Source of the DNA: Amycolatopsis dendrobii
GTDB taxonomy: Bacteria > Actinomycetota > Actinomycetes > Mycobacteriales > Pseudonocardiaceae
Reading direction: 5' to 3'
DNA: 64,000 nucleotides
NCBI RefSeq assembly: GCF_014145675.1
Contig: NZ_JACGZW010000010.1
Span: 1-64,000, forward strand
Under the pieces are notes generated by a model. That model searched no databases. It worked only from the letters and a program-made list of their open reading frames with translations, and was not told the DNA's origin. Of the stretch, positions 49,002-57,702 are shown piece after piece (position 1 is the first letter of the stretch; each line of letters opens with the position of its first letter). The position numbers and the translations under genes were made by a program.

Positions 49002-49853
49002 GTGCGCACCCGACGTTTCCTCGCCGCGATCGCGGCGATCGTCCTCGTGGTCACCGGGGCGGCCAGCGCCTCGGCCGAACCCGCGAAACGGGTCTTCAAC
49101 TCGATGCAGATCCTGTTCAACCTGAGCACTCCCGATCATTTCTGCACGATCGGGGCGGTCGGGACCGACAAGTACGACCGGAAGATCGCCGTCTCGGCGG
49201 GGCACTGCCTGATGGACGGACCCGGGCAGCACTACTCCGACCGGGACATCCCGGAGGACATCGCACCGGTCTACGACCGCAACGACACCGGGTTCGGCCC
49301 GATCGGCTACGTCCGGTACTTCAAGAACCGGGAAGGCTCGATGACGGGCCACCCGACCAAGGACTACATGATCATCGAGCTGGTTCCGTCGGTGACGCTC
49401 TCCTCGCAGGGGCCGTACCTGAAGCAGACCGGCGAGCTGGAAGTCCCCGACGGGCAGCCCAGCCCCAACGCGCTCAACCCGTCGCTGAACAACGAACGCC
49501 TCCTCGGCGCCGCGCTGAACAACAACAACGAGCTCGTGGTGTCCGGTCAGCTCGGCGTCTGGTACGGCCGCGTCACCAACAACGCCAACGGCGTCTACCA
49601 GTGCTGGGCCAAGCACCAGGCGAACGACTCCGGCGGCCCGGCGATCTGGCACGTCCCCGGCACCGAATATCCCGGACAGGGCAACAACTTCCAGGCCGCC
49701 GGCCCATGGGCGGGCATCACCAAGGCGATCATCCTCGGCGTCCCGCAGTACGTTTACACCAGCTCGGCGAACATCCTCGCCGACCTGCGCGCCCGCGACG
49801 CCGCGCACCCCGGCACCTACGGCGCCGGTTTCCACGTGACCCAGAACCCGTGA
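49002..49853 (+). CDS. Secreted trypsin-like serine protease
   Basis: A 283-residue S1-fold protein with a signal peptide at residues 1-25 (ends ASASA). The active-site His is in SAGHC, the Asp probably in the DYMIIEL segment, and the Ser in NDSGGPA, a variant of the GDSGGP motif. GTG at 49002 is chosen since AAGGAG lies 5 bases upstream. It starts 23 bases after the serine hydrolase stop and is followed closely by an esterase gene, suggesting one operon of exported enzymes. Confidence 0.8.
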   Translation: MRTRRFLAAIAAIVLVVTGAASASAEPAKRVFNSMQILFNLSTPDHFCTIGAVGTDKYDRKIAVSAGHCLMDGPGQHYSDRDIPEDIAPVYDRNDTGFGPIGYVRYFKNREGSMTGHPTKDYMIIELVPSVTLSSQGPYLKQTGELEVPDGQPSPNALNPSLNNERLLGAALNNNNELVVSGQLGVWYGRVTNNANGVYQCWAKHQANDSGGPAIWHVPGTEYPGQGNNFQAAGPWAGITKAIILGVPQYVYTSSANILADLRARDAAHPGTYGAGFHVTQNP

Positions 49854-49876
49854 CCCTCGCTACCGAGAGAGTGACA

Positions 49877-50962
49877 ATGAGACGGTTGCTTACCCGCGCG
49901 CTGGTGTCCGCTGCCGCCGCGATGCTGGCCTTCACCGGTCCCGCCGCCCACGCCGACACCCCAGCCCTGCCGACCTTGACCGACGGCTACGGCCTCACCC
50001 AGGTCGGGACCGCTCAGGGCACCGCGACCAACTTCGTCTTCACCGTGACGACCCCGGCGGTCGCGGGACAGCACCACATCCGCGTCATCGTCCCGAGCAG
50101 CTATTACGCCGACACCGCCACGCGCTACCCGGTGTTCTACTTCCTGCACGGCGTCGGCGACGATCCGGGCAACCCGCACCTGGCCTACCCCGCGATGCTG
50201 GCCGGACAGAAGATGATCACCGTGATCCCGGACGGCGGGCTCCGCGGCTGGTACACCGACTGGGTCCGCCAGGACACCGCGGCCGGGGCGCAGAACTGGG
50301 AAACCTTCCATCTCAACCAGGTGATCCCGTTCATCGACGCGAACTTCCGCACCGTCGCCGCCAAATCGGGACGGGCCGTCGGCGGGCTGTCGATGGGCGG
50401 ATTCGGTGCGCTGCACTACGCCGAGGACCGTCCGGAGTTGTTCACGCAGGCCGTTTCGCTGTCCGGCGCGATCGACTTCAACCTGTACTGGGTCCGCACG
50501 GCGATCCGGGGCACGTTGTCCAACGCCGGGTTCGCCATGTCCGGCACGTCCGGCTCCGGAGAGGGAACCGGCGGCAGCGGGTTCGGCCCGGCCGTGCCGA
50601 CGGACTCCGCGTTCGGGCCGCTCAACGAGGCGGGCGACATGTCCGCGGCGCTGGCCCGCGGTCCGGTCGTGAACGCCGGAAAACTCGCCGAGGTCGGTGT
50701 TTCGCTCTACACCGGCTCCGGCAACGGCAACCCGGTCAACGTCCTGCTCGACGAACCGGCGTTCGCCGAGTCGGTCACCGAGGCCGCCCAGCAGAACCTG
50801 AAGGCGGCGCTGGACAAGACCGGACATCCCTACTACGCCGTGGATTACGGCAACGGCAAGACCTGGGGACCGAATTGCCAGGGCAAGCACACGGCCGGAT
50901 GCTGGGGACAGGATCTGGTCGACTACCTGCCGCGGCTGGAGCAGGCTTTCGCTGCCGCGTAA
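49877..50962 (+). CDS. Secreted esterase (EstD / antigen 85-like alpha/beta hydrolase)
   Basis: A 361-residue alpha/beta hydrolase with a signal peptide at residues 1-27 (ends AHA). YPVFYFLHGVGDDPGN carries the oxyanion region, GLSMGGFGALHYA the nucleophile Ser. The fold resembles esterase D and antigen-85 mycolyltransferases; in a mycolate-bearing or related genus either acyl transfer or ester hydrolysis is possible. ATG 49877 follows GAGAG. It is last in the run of three secreted enzymes and ends at a hairpin terminator. Confidence 0.83.
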   Translation: MRRLLTRALVSAAAAMLAFTGPAAHADTPALPTLTDGYGLTQVGTAQGTATNFVFTVTTPAVAGQHHIRVIVPSSYYADTATRYPVFYFLHGVGDDPGNPHLAYPAMLAGQKMITVIPDGGLRGWYTDWVRQDTAAGAQNWETFHLNQVIPFIDANFRTVAAKSGRAVGGLSMGGFGALHYAEDRPELFTQAVSLSGAIDFNLYWVRTAIRGTLSNAGFAMSGTSGSGEGTGGSGFGPAVPTDSAFGPLNEAGDMSAALARGPVVNAGKLAEVGVSLYTGSGNGNPVNVLLDEPAFAESVTEAAQQNLKAALDKTGHPYYAVDYGNGKTWGPNCQGKHTAGCWGQDLVDYLPRLEQAFAAA

Positions 50963-50977
50963 GGAAATGCTGGGGGT

Positions 50978-51006
50978 ACCCCGGACGGATCCGCTCCGTC
51001 CGGGGT
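50978..51006. terminator. Terminator after the secreted enzyme operon
   Basis: ACCCCGGACGGA (50978-50989) and TCCGTCCGGGGT (50995-51006) form a perfect 12-bp stem with a 5-base loop, 16 bases after the esterase stop. It lies in the short gap between convergent genes and may serve both. Confidence 0.78.
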
Positions 51007-51027
51007 GCTTGCTTTGCCCCGGCGACG

Positions 51028-51369
51028 CTAGAGGCTCAGCCGGGCCGCGTCGGCCGCGCTGGCCGAAAATGCCAGCTCCGCCGGTCGCAGTTCGACAGGT
51101 TCGGGTGCGCCGTCGAGCAATTCGAGCAGCCGGGGCAGGTATTTGGTCAGCACGCCGGTGTTGTGCGCGTCGAGGGCCGTGCGCGAGGGATACTTCTCGA
51201 CCACCGTCACCCGCAACGGCTCGGAGCCCGGCTCGACGTAAAAGGCGTACCGCAGCGTGTCCGGCTCATCGCGCAGCACTTCGGGGACCAGTTCGGAAAA
51301 CAGCGCGAGCAGTTCGGCTCCGCGGCCCAATTTGGCCTGAAGGCGGGCGACAACCACGATCTCGGACAT
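51028..51369 (-). CDS. ABM-domain (quinol monooxygenase-like) protein
   Basis: A 113-residue ferredoxin-like-fold protein: IVVVARLQAKLGRGAELLAL, LRYAFYVEPGSEPLRVTVVE and ALDAHNTG match the antibiotic biosynthesis monooxygenase/YgiN family. It lies 17 bases downstream of the CocE-type hydrolase gene on the same strand and is probably co-transcribed with it. The substrate is unknown. Confidence 0.82.
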   Translation of the reverse strand: MSEIVVVARLQAKLGRGAELLALFSELVPEVLRDEPDTLRYAFYVEPGSEPLRVTVVEKYPSRTALDAHNTGVLTKYLPRLLELLDGAPEPVELRPAELAFSASAADAARLSL

Positions 51370-51386
51370 GGAATTCTCCTGCTTTC

Positions 51387-53084
51387 TTACGCGCTGAGCA
51401 CCGGAAGGCGCAGCGCTGAGGTGTGGTGCACGGTGTGCTGCGCGACGACCGCCTCGTCGAGAGTGCCGAATTCCGGCACCGTGCGAGTGTGCAGATTGCG
51501 GCTGTAGCGCGGAAAACTGAACCCGGCGATCTGCACCCGGATCCGGTGTCCTCGACCGAATCGGTGCGCGACGTCGTGCAACGTTACTGCTACCCGGCTG
51601 GGTTCTTCGGGGTCGAGCCAGTCGGTGTCGCCGCCGGTGCGATACCGCGCCCGTTGCGCGCCCTCGGCGACATTGAGCGCGAAACCATCGGGCTCGACGT
51701 CCACCAACGTGACGCAGATGTCGGCATCCGGCGCGGTACTGGTGACATCCGCGATCAGCTCAGCCTGTCCGGCGATCGTCACTTCCTCGGTCAACGGCGC
51801 GCTCGTGTAGCGGAGCACGTCTTCGCGCCCGTCGACCGCGCGCTGGTCCTGAATGCCGCCCGGTGCCGCGGCTGGATCGCCTTCGAACGCGATTACCCCG
51901 CCGTGGGTGGGAAAGGGATCGTGCGGATCGGCGGTGAAGGTGTCCGAACCGTCGCCTTTCCCGCGCGTCAGCTCACCGCCTGAGGAAAGCGCCCATTCTT
52001 CGACCGTCGATGCGGGCGGCCACGCCGGTGCGGTTGCCCAGGCATTCGATCCGCCAACGAAAAAGCTGACCCGCCCGGACAGATATGGTGCTGCCGAAGG
52101 GTAATCCGAACCGTCGCCGCCGCGCAGATGCCGATCGAAGAACGCGGCGAGCACCGGACTCCACGTCGGCACCCCGGCCGCCGCGTTCGGCAACACCCGG
52201 GCCCCGACGTCGCCGAACGCGCTGTAGGTGCCCGCGTGCGTCCACGGCCCCGCGATCAGACCGGCTTTTTCGTTGCCGGCCAACCGGGTCGCGAGCCGGA
52301 ACTGGGTAGGACTGGTGAAATCCCGGTAGCCGCTGATCTGCAGGAACGGAATGTCGATCCGCTCGGGCTCGGTGAGCAGCGTCGGCCGATCCCAGAACTC
52401 GTCGTGCGGCGACCGCAGCCAATCCGTCCAGAACGGCGCGACGCGGCTGTCGTCGAGCGGGGCGAGGCTGGTCAACGGCAACTGGCCCACCGCGGCACGA
52501 CGATCGGCGAAGGCTTCGTCCAGCAGTTCGCGCACCCGTTCCTGCTCGGCCGCGCTCAACGAGGTGTGGTCCAGGCCTTCCTGCACCATCCCGAGGGCGT
52601 ACAGCGTCAGAAAACCCAGTTCGAACGGCCCGCCCGGACGCGCGGTGTGGCGCATGTCGGCGGTCCCGATCAGCGCGACGGCCGCCTTGAGCCGCGGGTT
52701 CCGCGCGGCGACCGCTTGCAGCACGGTCATGCCCAGGTAGGACGAGCCGTAGATCCCGACGTTGCCGTCGCTCCAGGGCTGCGCCGCGGCCCAGTCGATC
52801 GCGTCGGAGGAATCGTGGGACTCCTGCGCGATGAAGCCGAACTCGCCGCCGGACCCGAACCGCCCGCGGACGTCCTGCACCAGGACGGCGAAGCCCTGGC
52901 GGGCCAGCCACACCGGATCTGCGACGAGTCCCGAAACGCGGAAAACGCCGGTGCGGTCGTAAGGGGTCCGGTGCAGCAGCACGGGCCAGCGGCCTTCGGT
53001 GGCCGGCCGGTACAGGTCGCCGGCCAGGGTGACGCCGTCGCGGGTCTTCATTTCGACGCCGGCGTCGATGCGAGGTGGATGCAC
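51387..53084 (-). CDS. CocE/NonD-type hydrolase (X-Pro dipeptidyl-peptidase family)
   Basis: A 565-residue enzyme. LAGDLYRPATEGRWPVLLHR and TPYDRTG open the S15 fold; the nucleophile is in VGIYGSSYLGMTVLQ near residue 120, and GPWTHAGTY near 290 holds the catalytic His. The C-terminal ~220 residues are the beta-sandwich domain (AELIADVTSTAPDADICVTL). Family members cleave esters such as cocaine or acyl-peptides. GTG at 53084 follows GGGAG. It is divergent from an oxidoreductase gene with a 17-base-spaced repeat in the shared promoter. Confidence 0.86.
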   Translation of the reverse strand: MHPPRIDAGVEMKTRDGVTLAGDLYRPATEGRWPVLLHRTPYDRTGVFRVSGLVADPVWLARQGFAVLVQDVRGRFGSGGEFGFIAQESHDSSDAIDWAAAQPWSDGNVGIYGSSYLGMTVLQAVAARNPRLKAAVALIGTADMRHTARPGGPFELGFLTLYALGMVQEGLDHTSLSAAEQERVRELLDEAFADRRAAVGQLPLTSLAPLDDSRVAPFWTDWLRSPHDEFWDRPTLLTEPERIDIPFLQISGYRDFTSPTQFRLATRLAGNEKAGLIAGPWTHAGTYSAFGDVGARVLPNAAAGVPTWSPVLAAFFDRHLRGGDGSDYPSAAPYLSGRVSFFVGGSNAWATAPAWPPASTVEEWALSSGGELTRGKGDGSDTFTADPHDPFPTHGGVIAFEGDPAAAPGGIQDQRAVDGREDVLRYTSAPLTEEVTIAGQAELIADVTSTAPDADICVTLVDVEPDGFALNVAEGAQRARYRTGGDTDWLDPEEPSRVAVTLHDVAHRFGRGHRIRVQIAGFSFPRYSRNLHTRTVPEFGTLDEAVVAQHTVHHTSALRLPVLSA

Positions 53085-53124
53085 GGTTACTCCCGTTCGG
53101 AGAGGAGCTGAGGCGACCGACCGT

Positions 53125-53164
53125 AACACTAACCGTTGCAAAACACTAACCGTTGTTGTTAAGT
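53125..53164. promoter_or_regulatory. Direct-repeat operator overlapping the oxidoreductase promoter
   Basis: AACACTAACCGTTG occurs at 53125-53138 and again at 53142-53155, exactly 17 bases apart. The second copy lies between TTGCAA (53136-53141) and TTAAGT (53159-53164), a promoter with 17-base spacing for the rightward gene. A repressor bound here would block it. The regulator gene is not adjacent. Confidence 0.65.
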
Positions 53165-53171
53165 TGGCGGC

Positions 53172-54065
53172 ATGAAAGCAGTGCGCTTCGCCGCCTATGG
53201 CGGCCCCGAAGTCCTTGAACTGGCCGAAGTCCCCGAACCCCACGCCGGACCCGGCCAGATCCGCGTCGCCGTGCGGGCGGCGGGCGTGAACCCGCACGAT
53301 TGGCGCACTCGCGAGGGCCAGTTCCAGCGGATCCGCCCGATCGAACTGCCCTCCGGGGTCGGCCAGGACGCCTCCGGCGTGGTCGACGAGGTCGGCGAGG
53401 GCGTCACCGGCATCGCGGTGGGAGACCCGGTGCTGGGCCGAGGTGCGAATACCTACGCCGAGTTCGCCGTGCTGAATTCCTGGGCGCCGTTGCCGTCCGG
53501 GCTGACCTTCGCCGAAGCGGCCGGGTACCCGTCGGTGGTCGAGACCGCGCTCCGCGTCATCCGGCTGGTGGGCGTCCAAACCGGACAGACGCTGCTGGTG
53601 AGCGGAGCCGCGGGCGGAGTCGGATCGGCGGTGCTGCAGGTCGCCCGCGACCGGGGGATCAAAGTGATCGGCACCGCCAGCGCCGCGAATCAGGACTACG
53701 TGCGAAGCCTGGACGCCATCGCGACCACCTACGGCGACGGCTGGGTCGACCGGGTGCGCCAGCTCGGCCAGGTCGACGCCGCCCTCGACCTCAACGGCAC
53801 CGGGGTGATCCGCGGCCTGCTGGACCTGACCGGGGACCCGGACAAGGTGATCACGATCGCCGATCTGGAGGCCCCGATGCTGGGCATCCGGTTCGCCGGG
53901 ACGGGCGGGAACATGAAGGAAGCCCTTGCCGAGACGGCAGACCTGATCGAACGCGGAAAACTCCGCATCCCGGTCGACAAGTCCTACCCGCTGGCCGAAG
54001 CCTCGGCGGCGCACGCGGACAGCCAGGCGGGACACGCTCGCGGGCGGCGGGTTTTGCTGGTCTGA
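53172..54065 (+). CDS. NADP-dependent quinone oxidoreductase (MDR, zinc-free)
   Basis: A 297-residue medium-chain reductase. MKAVRFAAYGGPEVLELAEV is the classical quinone oxidoreductase start; LLVSGAAGGVGSAVLQVARD is the NADP-binding motif near residue 140. The zinc ligands of alcohol dehydrogenases are absent. It would reduce quinones or enones with NADPH. Divergent from the CocE-type gene. An operator-like repeat lies in its promoter, so it is probably inducible. Confidence 0.88.
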   Translation: MKAVRFAAYGGPEVLELAEVPEPHAGPGQIRVAVRAAGVNPHDWRTREGQFQRIRPIELPSGVGQDASGVVDEVGEGVTGIAVGDPVLGRGANTYAEFAVLNSWAPLPSGLTFAEAAGYPSVVETALRVIRLVGVQTGQTLLVSGAAGGVGSAVLQVARDRGIKVIGTASAANQDYVRSLDAIATTYGDGWVDRVRQLGQVDAALDLNGTGVIRGLLDLTGDPDKVITIADLEAPMLGIRFAGTGGNMKEALAETADLIERGKLRIPVDKSYPLAEASAAHADSQAGHARGRRVLLV

Positions 54066-54077
54066 GCATCGCGAAAC

Positions 54078-54115
54078 GAAGGGGCGGCGCCGGATGGGAC
54101 CGGCGACGCCCCTTC
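54078..54115. terminator. Hairpin between convergent oxidoreductase and G1 peptidase genes
   Basis: GAAGGGGCGGCGCCGG (54078-54093) and CCGGCGACGCCCCTTC (54100-54115) pair with one mismatch across a 6-base loop, serving one or both convergent genes. Confidence 0.7.
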
Positions 54116-54139
54116 GAGTCCGCGATCAGGCCGTCGAGA

Positions 54140-54985
54140 TCACTCGTGGACCCACACCGTGGTGAAAGACGCGCCGTTCGGCCCGAGCGGCAACGCGGTC
54201 TGCTTGCGGACGCCGCTCGACGGGCTCACCTGGTTGACGTGTCCGAGGTCCCAATGGGCGTCGGCGAGGGTGCCGACGTGCCCGGCGGTGTCGGTCACGG
54301 ACACGTGGTCGTATCGCACGGCTCCGTAGTCGGGCAGGAAGAACACGCCGTCGCCCGCGTTCCCGCCGAGCGGGGTCTCGGTGATCGCCTCGGCGTTGAC
54401 GCGAGGGCATCCGCCCATGTCCGGGTAGCAGGGCTGGACCCGCACCAGTGTCTGCCCGGTCGTGAGGTCCTTGACGACGATGCGGAACTTCTTCGGCACG
54501 GGTTCGTAGGTGACGGTGGCGTCGATCAGATCGCCCGGTTTGGTCGGGTTCGCGATTTGGATGTCGTTGTGCGGGAACATTTCCCACCAGAGCGCGTACT
54601 GCGGGACGCCGTTCGCGCAGCGTGCCGAAGAACCGCCTTGCTCGACGATGTCGTTCCACCAGCCGTCCATGCCCACCCAGGAGACGACCCAGGCGTCTTT
54701 CGCGGCCGGGCAGACGATTTTGGGCTGGATCCAGCGTGCGTGCACGGACCGGAAATCGGTCGTGTGCGCCGCGTTGGTGGTGAAATAGCCCGCCCAGTTC
54801 CGGGAGGTGTAGTTGGTGACCGTGGCGGCTCCGCGCAGGGGAGCCGCCGGGCCGGCTTGTGCCTGGTCTTGCGCCGCCGCTGCGGATACGTTGGCGGGAA
54901 AAGGTTTTGCTGCTCCGGGTGCGAGGGCGAGGAGGCCGGTCAGCACGGCTGCCAGCACCGGCGAACGTCTTCGTGTTGCTGCCAT
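54140..54985 (-). CDS. Secreted G1-family (glutamic) peptidase
   Basis: A 281-residue exported protein with an N-terminal signal (ends AAA, about residue 37). The mature part has the eqolisin pattern: SRNWAGYFTT, WVGMDGWWNDIVEQGG (candidate catalytic Gln), YALWWEMFPHNDI and AEAITETPLGG (candidate catalytic Glu). G1 peptidases are acid-active endopeptidases, best known from fungi and also found in bacteria. No zinc or serine motif is seen. It reads toward the oxidoreductase gene and ends near a hairpin. Confidence 0.78.
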   Translation of the reverse strand: MAATRRRSPVLAAVLTGLLALAPGAAKPFPANVSAAAAQDQAQAGPAAPLRGAATVTNYTSRNWAGYFTTNAAHTTDFRSVHARWIQPKIVCPAAKDAWVVSWVGMDGWWNDIVEQGGSSARCANGVPQYALWWEMFPHNDIQIANPTKPGDLIDATVTYEPVPKKFRIVVKDLTTGQTLVRVQPCYPDMGGCPRVNAEAITETPLGGNAGDGVFFLPDYGAVRYDHVSVTDTAGHVGTLADAHWDLGHVNQVSPSSGVRKQTALPLGPNGASFTTVWVHE

Positions 54986-55133
54986 GGAATCCGTCCTTGT
55001 CCGGAAACGATCTCGGCCAGGCGGGAAATGGAGATCGCGGCCTGCTTCTGGGATCAGGACATTGTTTCACCGCGGTTCGGCGCCGGCCAGCGGCCAAAGG
55101 CCGGAACCACTGCCTCCCAACGCTTTCCGCCGG

Positions 55134-57071
55134 TCAATGCGCGGGCCAGCGCACCGCGTGCACCTGGTGATCGCGAGTGTCGGACTTGCCCACGACGTCC
55201 CCGCGCGCGTTGACGCCGAGTGCCTGGTTCGAGGCTCCGCCGGGCAACGGCGGCAAGAGGGTCAGGGTTCCGTCGGCGCTCCACCGCAGCGCCCGGTCCG
55301 GAACGCCGGAGTTGAAGTGGGCCCAGCCGACCGTCTCTCCGGCGGCGGTGATTCCCGTTGCCTCGCTGTGGGTCGCCCCGGCGGGCACGGCGAGGACGGT
55401 GAGCTTGCCCTCGGCGCTCCAGCGCACGGGGAGGCCGCGGGAATAGCCGGCCGCTTCGCCGCGGTCGTTGACGGCGAGGGCCGCGGAGTAGCCGCCCGGC
55501 AGGGCGGGCAACTGGGTCACGGTCCCGTCCGCCGCCCAGCGGAGCGCGTTCCGGGAGGTGTCGTTCCGGCGGCCGGAGTACCCGGCGATCACGCCCCGGT
55601 TGTTGATCGCCAGCGCGGCGCCCAGCGCGTCGTGGTCGGGGATGGGCAGGTCGGTCGTGCTCCCGTCCGAGTTCCACCGGACCGGCGCCAGCGACCTGAA
55701 CCGCTTCGCTGTCCTGCCGACGATCACTCCGCTGTCGTTGATCGCCGAGGCCAGGGACCGGACGCGGTCGCTCGGAGTCGCGAGCCGGGTGACGGTCCGG
55801 TCCGGGTTCCAGCGGATCGCCCAGGAGCCTTCTTCTCCTGCGATGACGCCGCTGGCGTTGATCGCGTTCGCCCGCCGGGACTTCCCTTCCGGGTCGAGGT
55901 CGGTCATGCCGCCGTCGCGAGACCAGAGCACTGGACGGACCCCGCCGTCGACGGTCCGGGAACTGCCGACGGCCTCTCCTCTGGCATTGATCGCGACCGC
56001 TTCCGCCGACTCGTACCGCGGCAGCGCGCGGCTCAGATCGGCGGACTGGCCCGAAGGCGACCAGCGCACCGCGTGCCGGGCAACGCTGGAACTCGGCACG
56101 GAGTAACCGGCCACCGTGCCGCGGGAGTCGATCGCGGAACCGCCGCTCTCGCGGTGCCCCGGCAGCGCGGCGAGATCGGTGACGCCGCCGCGGGAATCCC
56201 AGCGCACAGCGTGGTTCACTCCGTCCTCAGCGGTAGAAGTGCCGGTGACGACACCGAATTTGTTGATCGCGTTTCCGCTGCCCGCCGGGTCTTTCTGGCG
56301 AAGGCCCGGCAGTTGCCGGACAGTCCCGTTCGCATCCCAGCGCACCGGCTGGCCGCCGGAGCTGCCGACAACGACCCCGGCGTCGCTGATGCCGTTCGCC
56401 TTGCTGTCGCTCGTGCCGGGAAGGAGAGCGAGCAGGCTGAACGTGCCGTCCGGATTCCACCGGGCCGCACGGTTTCCGATGATTCCGGCGATCGTCCCGC
56501 GGTCGTTGATCGCGAAGGCCTCCGACTCCGCGGCGCCCGGCGGCATCGCGAGCATCTTCAGGGTCCCGTCGGTGTCCCACCGCGCCGCCAGACGGGAAGC
56601 GTTGGCGGGCGTGGTCATGCCGACGGCGACACCCGCGGAATTGACCGCGACGGCCTCGCCGTAACCGTAATCGCTCGCCGAACGCAACTCGGCGAACGAG
56701 CCGTCCGGCTGCCAGCGCACCGGTTTCCGGGTGCCGTTGCGGTCGTTGGCGGATCCGGTGACGACTCCGCGGGCATTGATCGCCCGCGCCGCCGTCGTGC
56801 GGTAAGGGGCGGGAACCGGAAGCCGGGCCACCGAGCCGTCCGGATTCCAGCGCGCCGCGACCGAGGCCTCGGCCCCGGTGTTGTAGGAGCCGACCGCGAG
56901 GCCGCTGTCGGTGATCCCGGCGATCTCGCTCGTGGTCTCGCCGGGAAACGCGCCGAGATCGACAACCGGAGCCGTCGCGGCTGCCGCCGTCTGATTCCCG
57001 CCCGTGACGACGGCGGCGGCGAGTAAAAGAATGGACAAGAAAGTACCCGGCAGGAAATGTCTTAGTCGCAT
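55134..57071 (-). CDS. Secreted HAF-repeat protein
   Basis: A 645-residue protein with a signal peptide (residues 1-32, ends AAA) followed by about 12-13 repeats of ~48 residues. Each repeat carries a core such as A.AINDRGVIAGYS, then AVRWNSDGSVTDLP. These are the probable extracellular repeats of the HAF type, predicted to form a beta-propeller-like structure. No catalytic motif is seen, so a binding or surface role is likely. The adjacent G1 peptidase gene lies 148 bases downstream in the same direction. Confidence 0.8.
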   Translation of the reverse strand: MRLRHFLPGTFLSILLLAAAVVTGGNQTAAAATAPVVDLGAFPGETTSEIAGITDSGLAVGSYNTGAEASVAARWNPDGSVARLPVPAPYRTTAARAINARGVVTGSANDRNGTRKPVRWQPDGSFAELRSASDYGYGEAVAVNSAGVAVGMTTPANASRLAARWDTDGTLKMLAMPPGAAESEAFAINDRGTIAGIIGNRAARWNPDGTFSLLALLPGTSDSKANGISDAGVVVGSSGGQPVRWDANGTVRQLPGLRQKDPAGSGNAINKFGVVTGTSTAEDGVNHAVRWDSRGGVTDLAALPGHRESGGSAIDSRGTVAGYSVPSSSVARHAVRWSPSGQSADLSRALPRYESAEAVAINARGEAVGSSRTVDGGVRPVLWSRDGGMTDLDPEGKSRRANAINASGVIAGEEGSWAIRWNPDRTVTRLATPSDRVRSLASAINDSGVIVGRTAKRFRSLAPVRWNSDGSTTDLPIPDHDALGAALAINNRGVIAGYSGRRNDTSRNALRWAADGTVTQLPALPGGYSAALAVNDRGEAAGYSRGLPVRWSAEGKLTVLAVPAGATHSEATGITAAGETVGWAHFNSGVPDRALRWSADGTLTLLPPLPGGASNQALGVNARGDVVGKSDTRDHQVHAVRWPAH

Positions 57072-57265
57072 GCCAGAACCCCTCCCGATGCGCGCTGAAT
57101 GCGCTCATGAGGGAATTATGGCTCGACTGGAGTCGTGGCGAAAACCGCTGATCGGACGCGCGGCAGTCGGCTGCTTGCCCGCTGTTTCCCGGTCGGCTGC
57201 ACCGTATTTCTGATCCGGGGAGCGACAGGTCGGATCAATGGTGCGGCGAAATTGATTAAGGCTGC

Positions 57266-57676
57266 TTATCCGCAGGCGTCGGCGGTGGCGGCGTTTTCGC
57301 GCTGGACTTCCACTTCCGCCAGTCGCTCTCGCCGCGCACCGGTCATCGACTGCCAGGCGTCCGAGCCCGCTGCGAGCGGCCGCGGCGCGGACGACGCCCG
57401 CGACGGTGCGTTCCTGGCTGCCGGGCCTCGCTTCCGCCGGAATCGGTTCCTGATCGGCGGGCCCGGCATCCGGGTGGCCGCCTCGAGGAAGTTCTCGATG
57501 CCCCATTCGGAGTAGCCGGCCCAGGCTGGCTGGGCCGCGCGACGATTGCGGTCGCCTTGCCGGACCCGGACCCGGACGCGGAAACCGTTGCTGTGGTTGC
57601 CGCTTCGCGATCCGCGGGGGAGGAGACCCGGCACCGTCGCCGGACAGGCACAGCGGCGTAATGAGGTAGGCGCCAC
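57266..57676 (-). CDS. Uncertain small protein of unknown family
   Basis: The 630-base gap 57072-57702 has one reading with convincing codon bias: a minus-strand frame ending in TAA at 57266. Its last ~75 codons are almost all G/C-ending and read AWAGYSEWGIENFLEAATRM, then DAWQSMTGARRERLAEVEVQ. The start is unclear (ATG at 57676 is the longest option; the first third is less gene-like). No family recognised. It may be a remnant. The rest of the gap shows nothing. Confidence 0.3.
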   Translation of the reverse strand: MAPTSLRRCACPATVPGLLPRGSRSGNHSNGFRVRVRVRQGDRNRRAAQPAWAGYSEWGIENFLEAATRMPGPPIRNRFRRKRGPAARNAPSRASSAPRPLAAGSDAWQSMTGARRERLAEVEVQRENAATADACG

Positions 57677-57702
57677 CGGTTGATGATGCGACAGTGGGAC
57701 CC

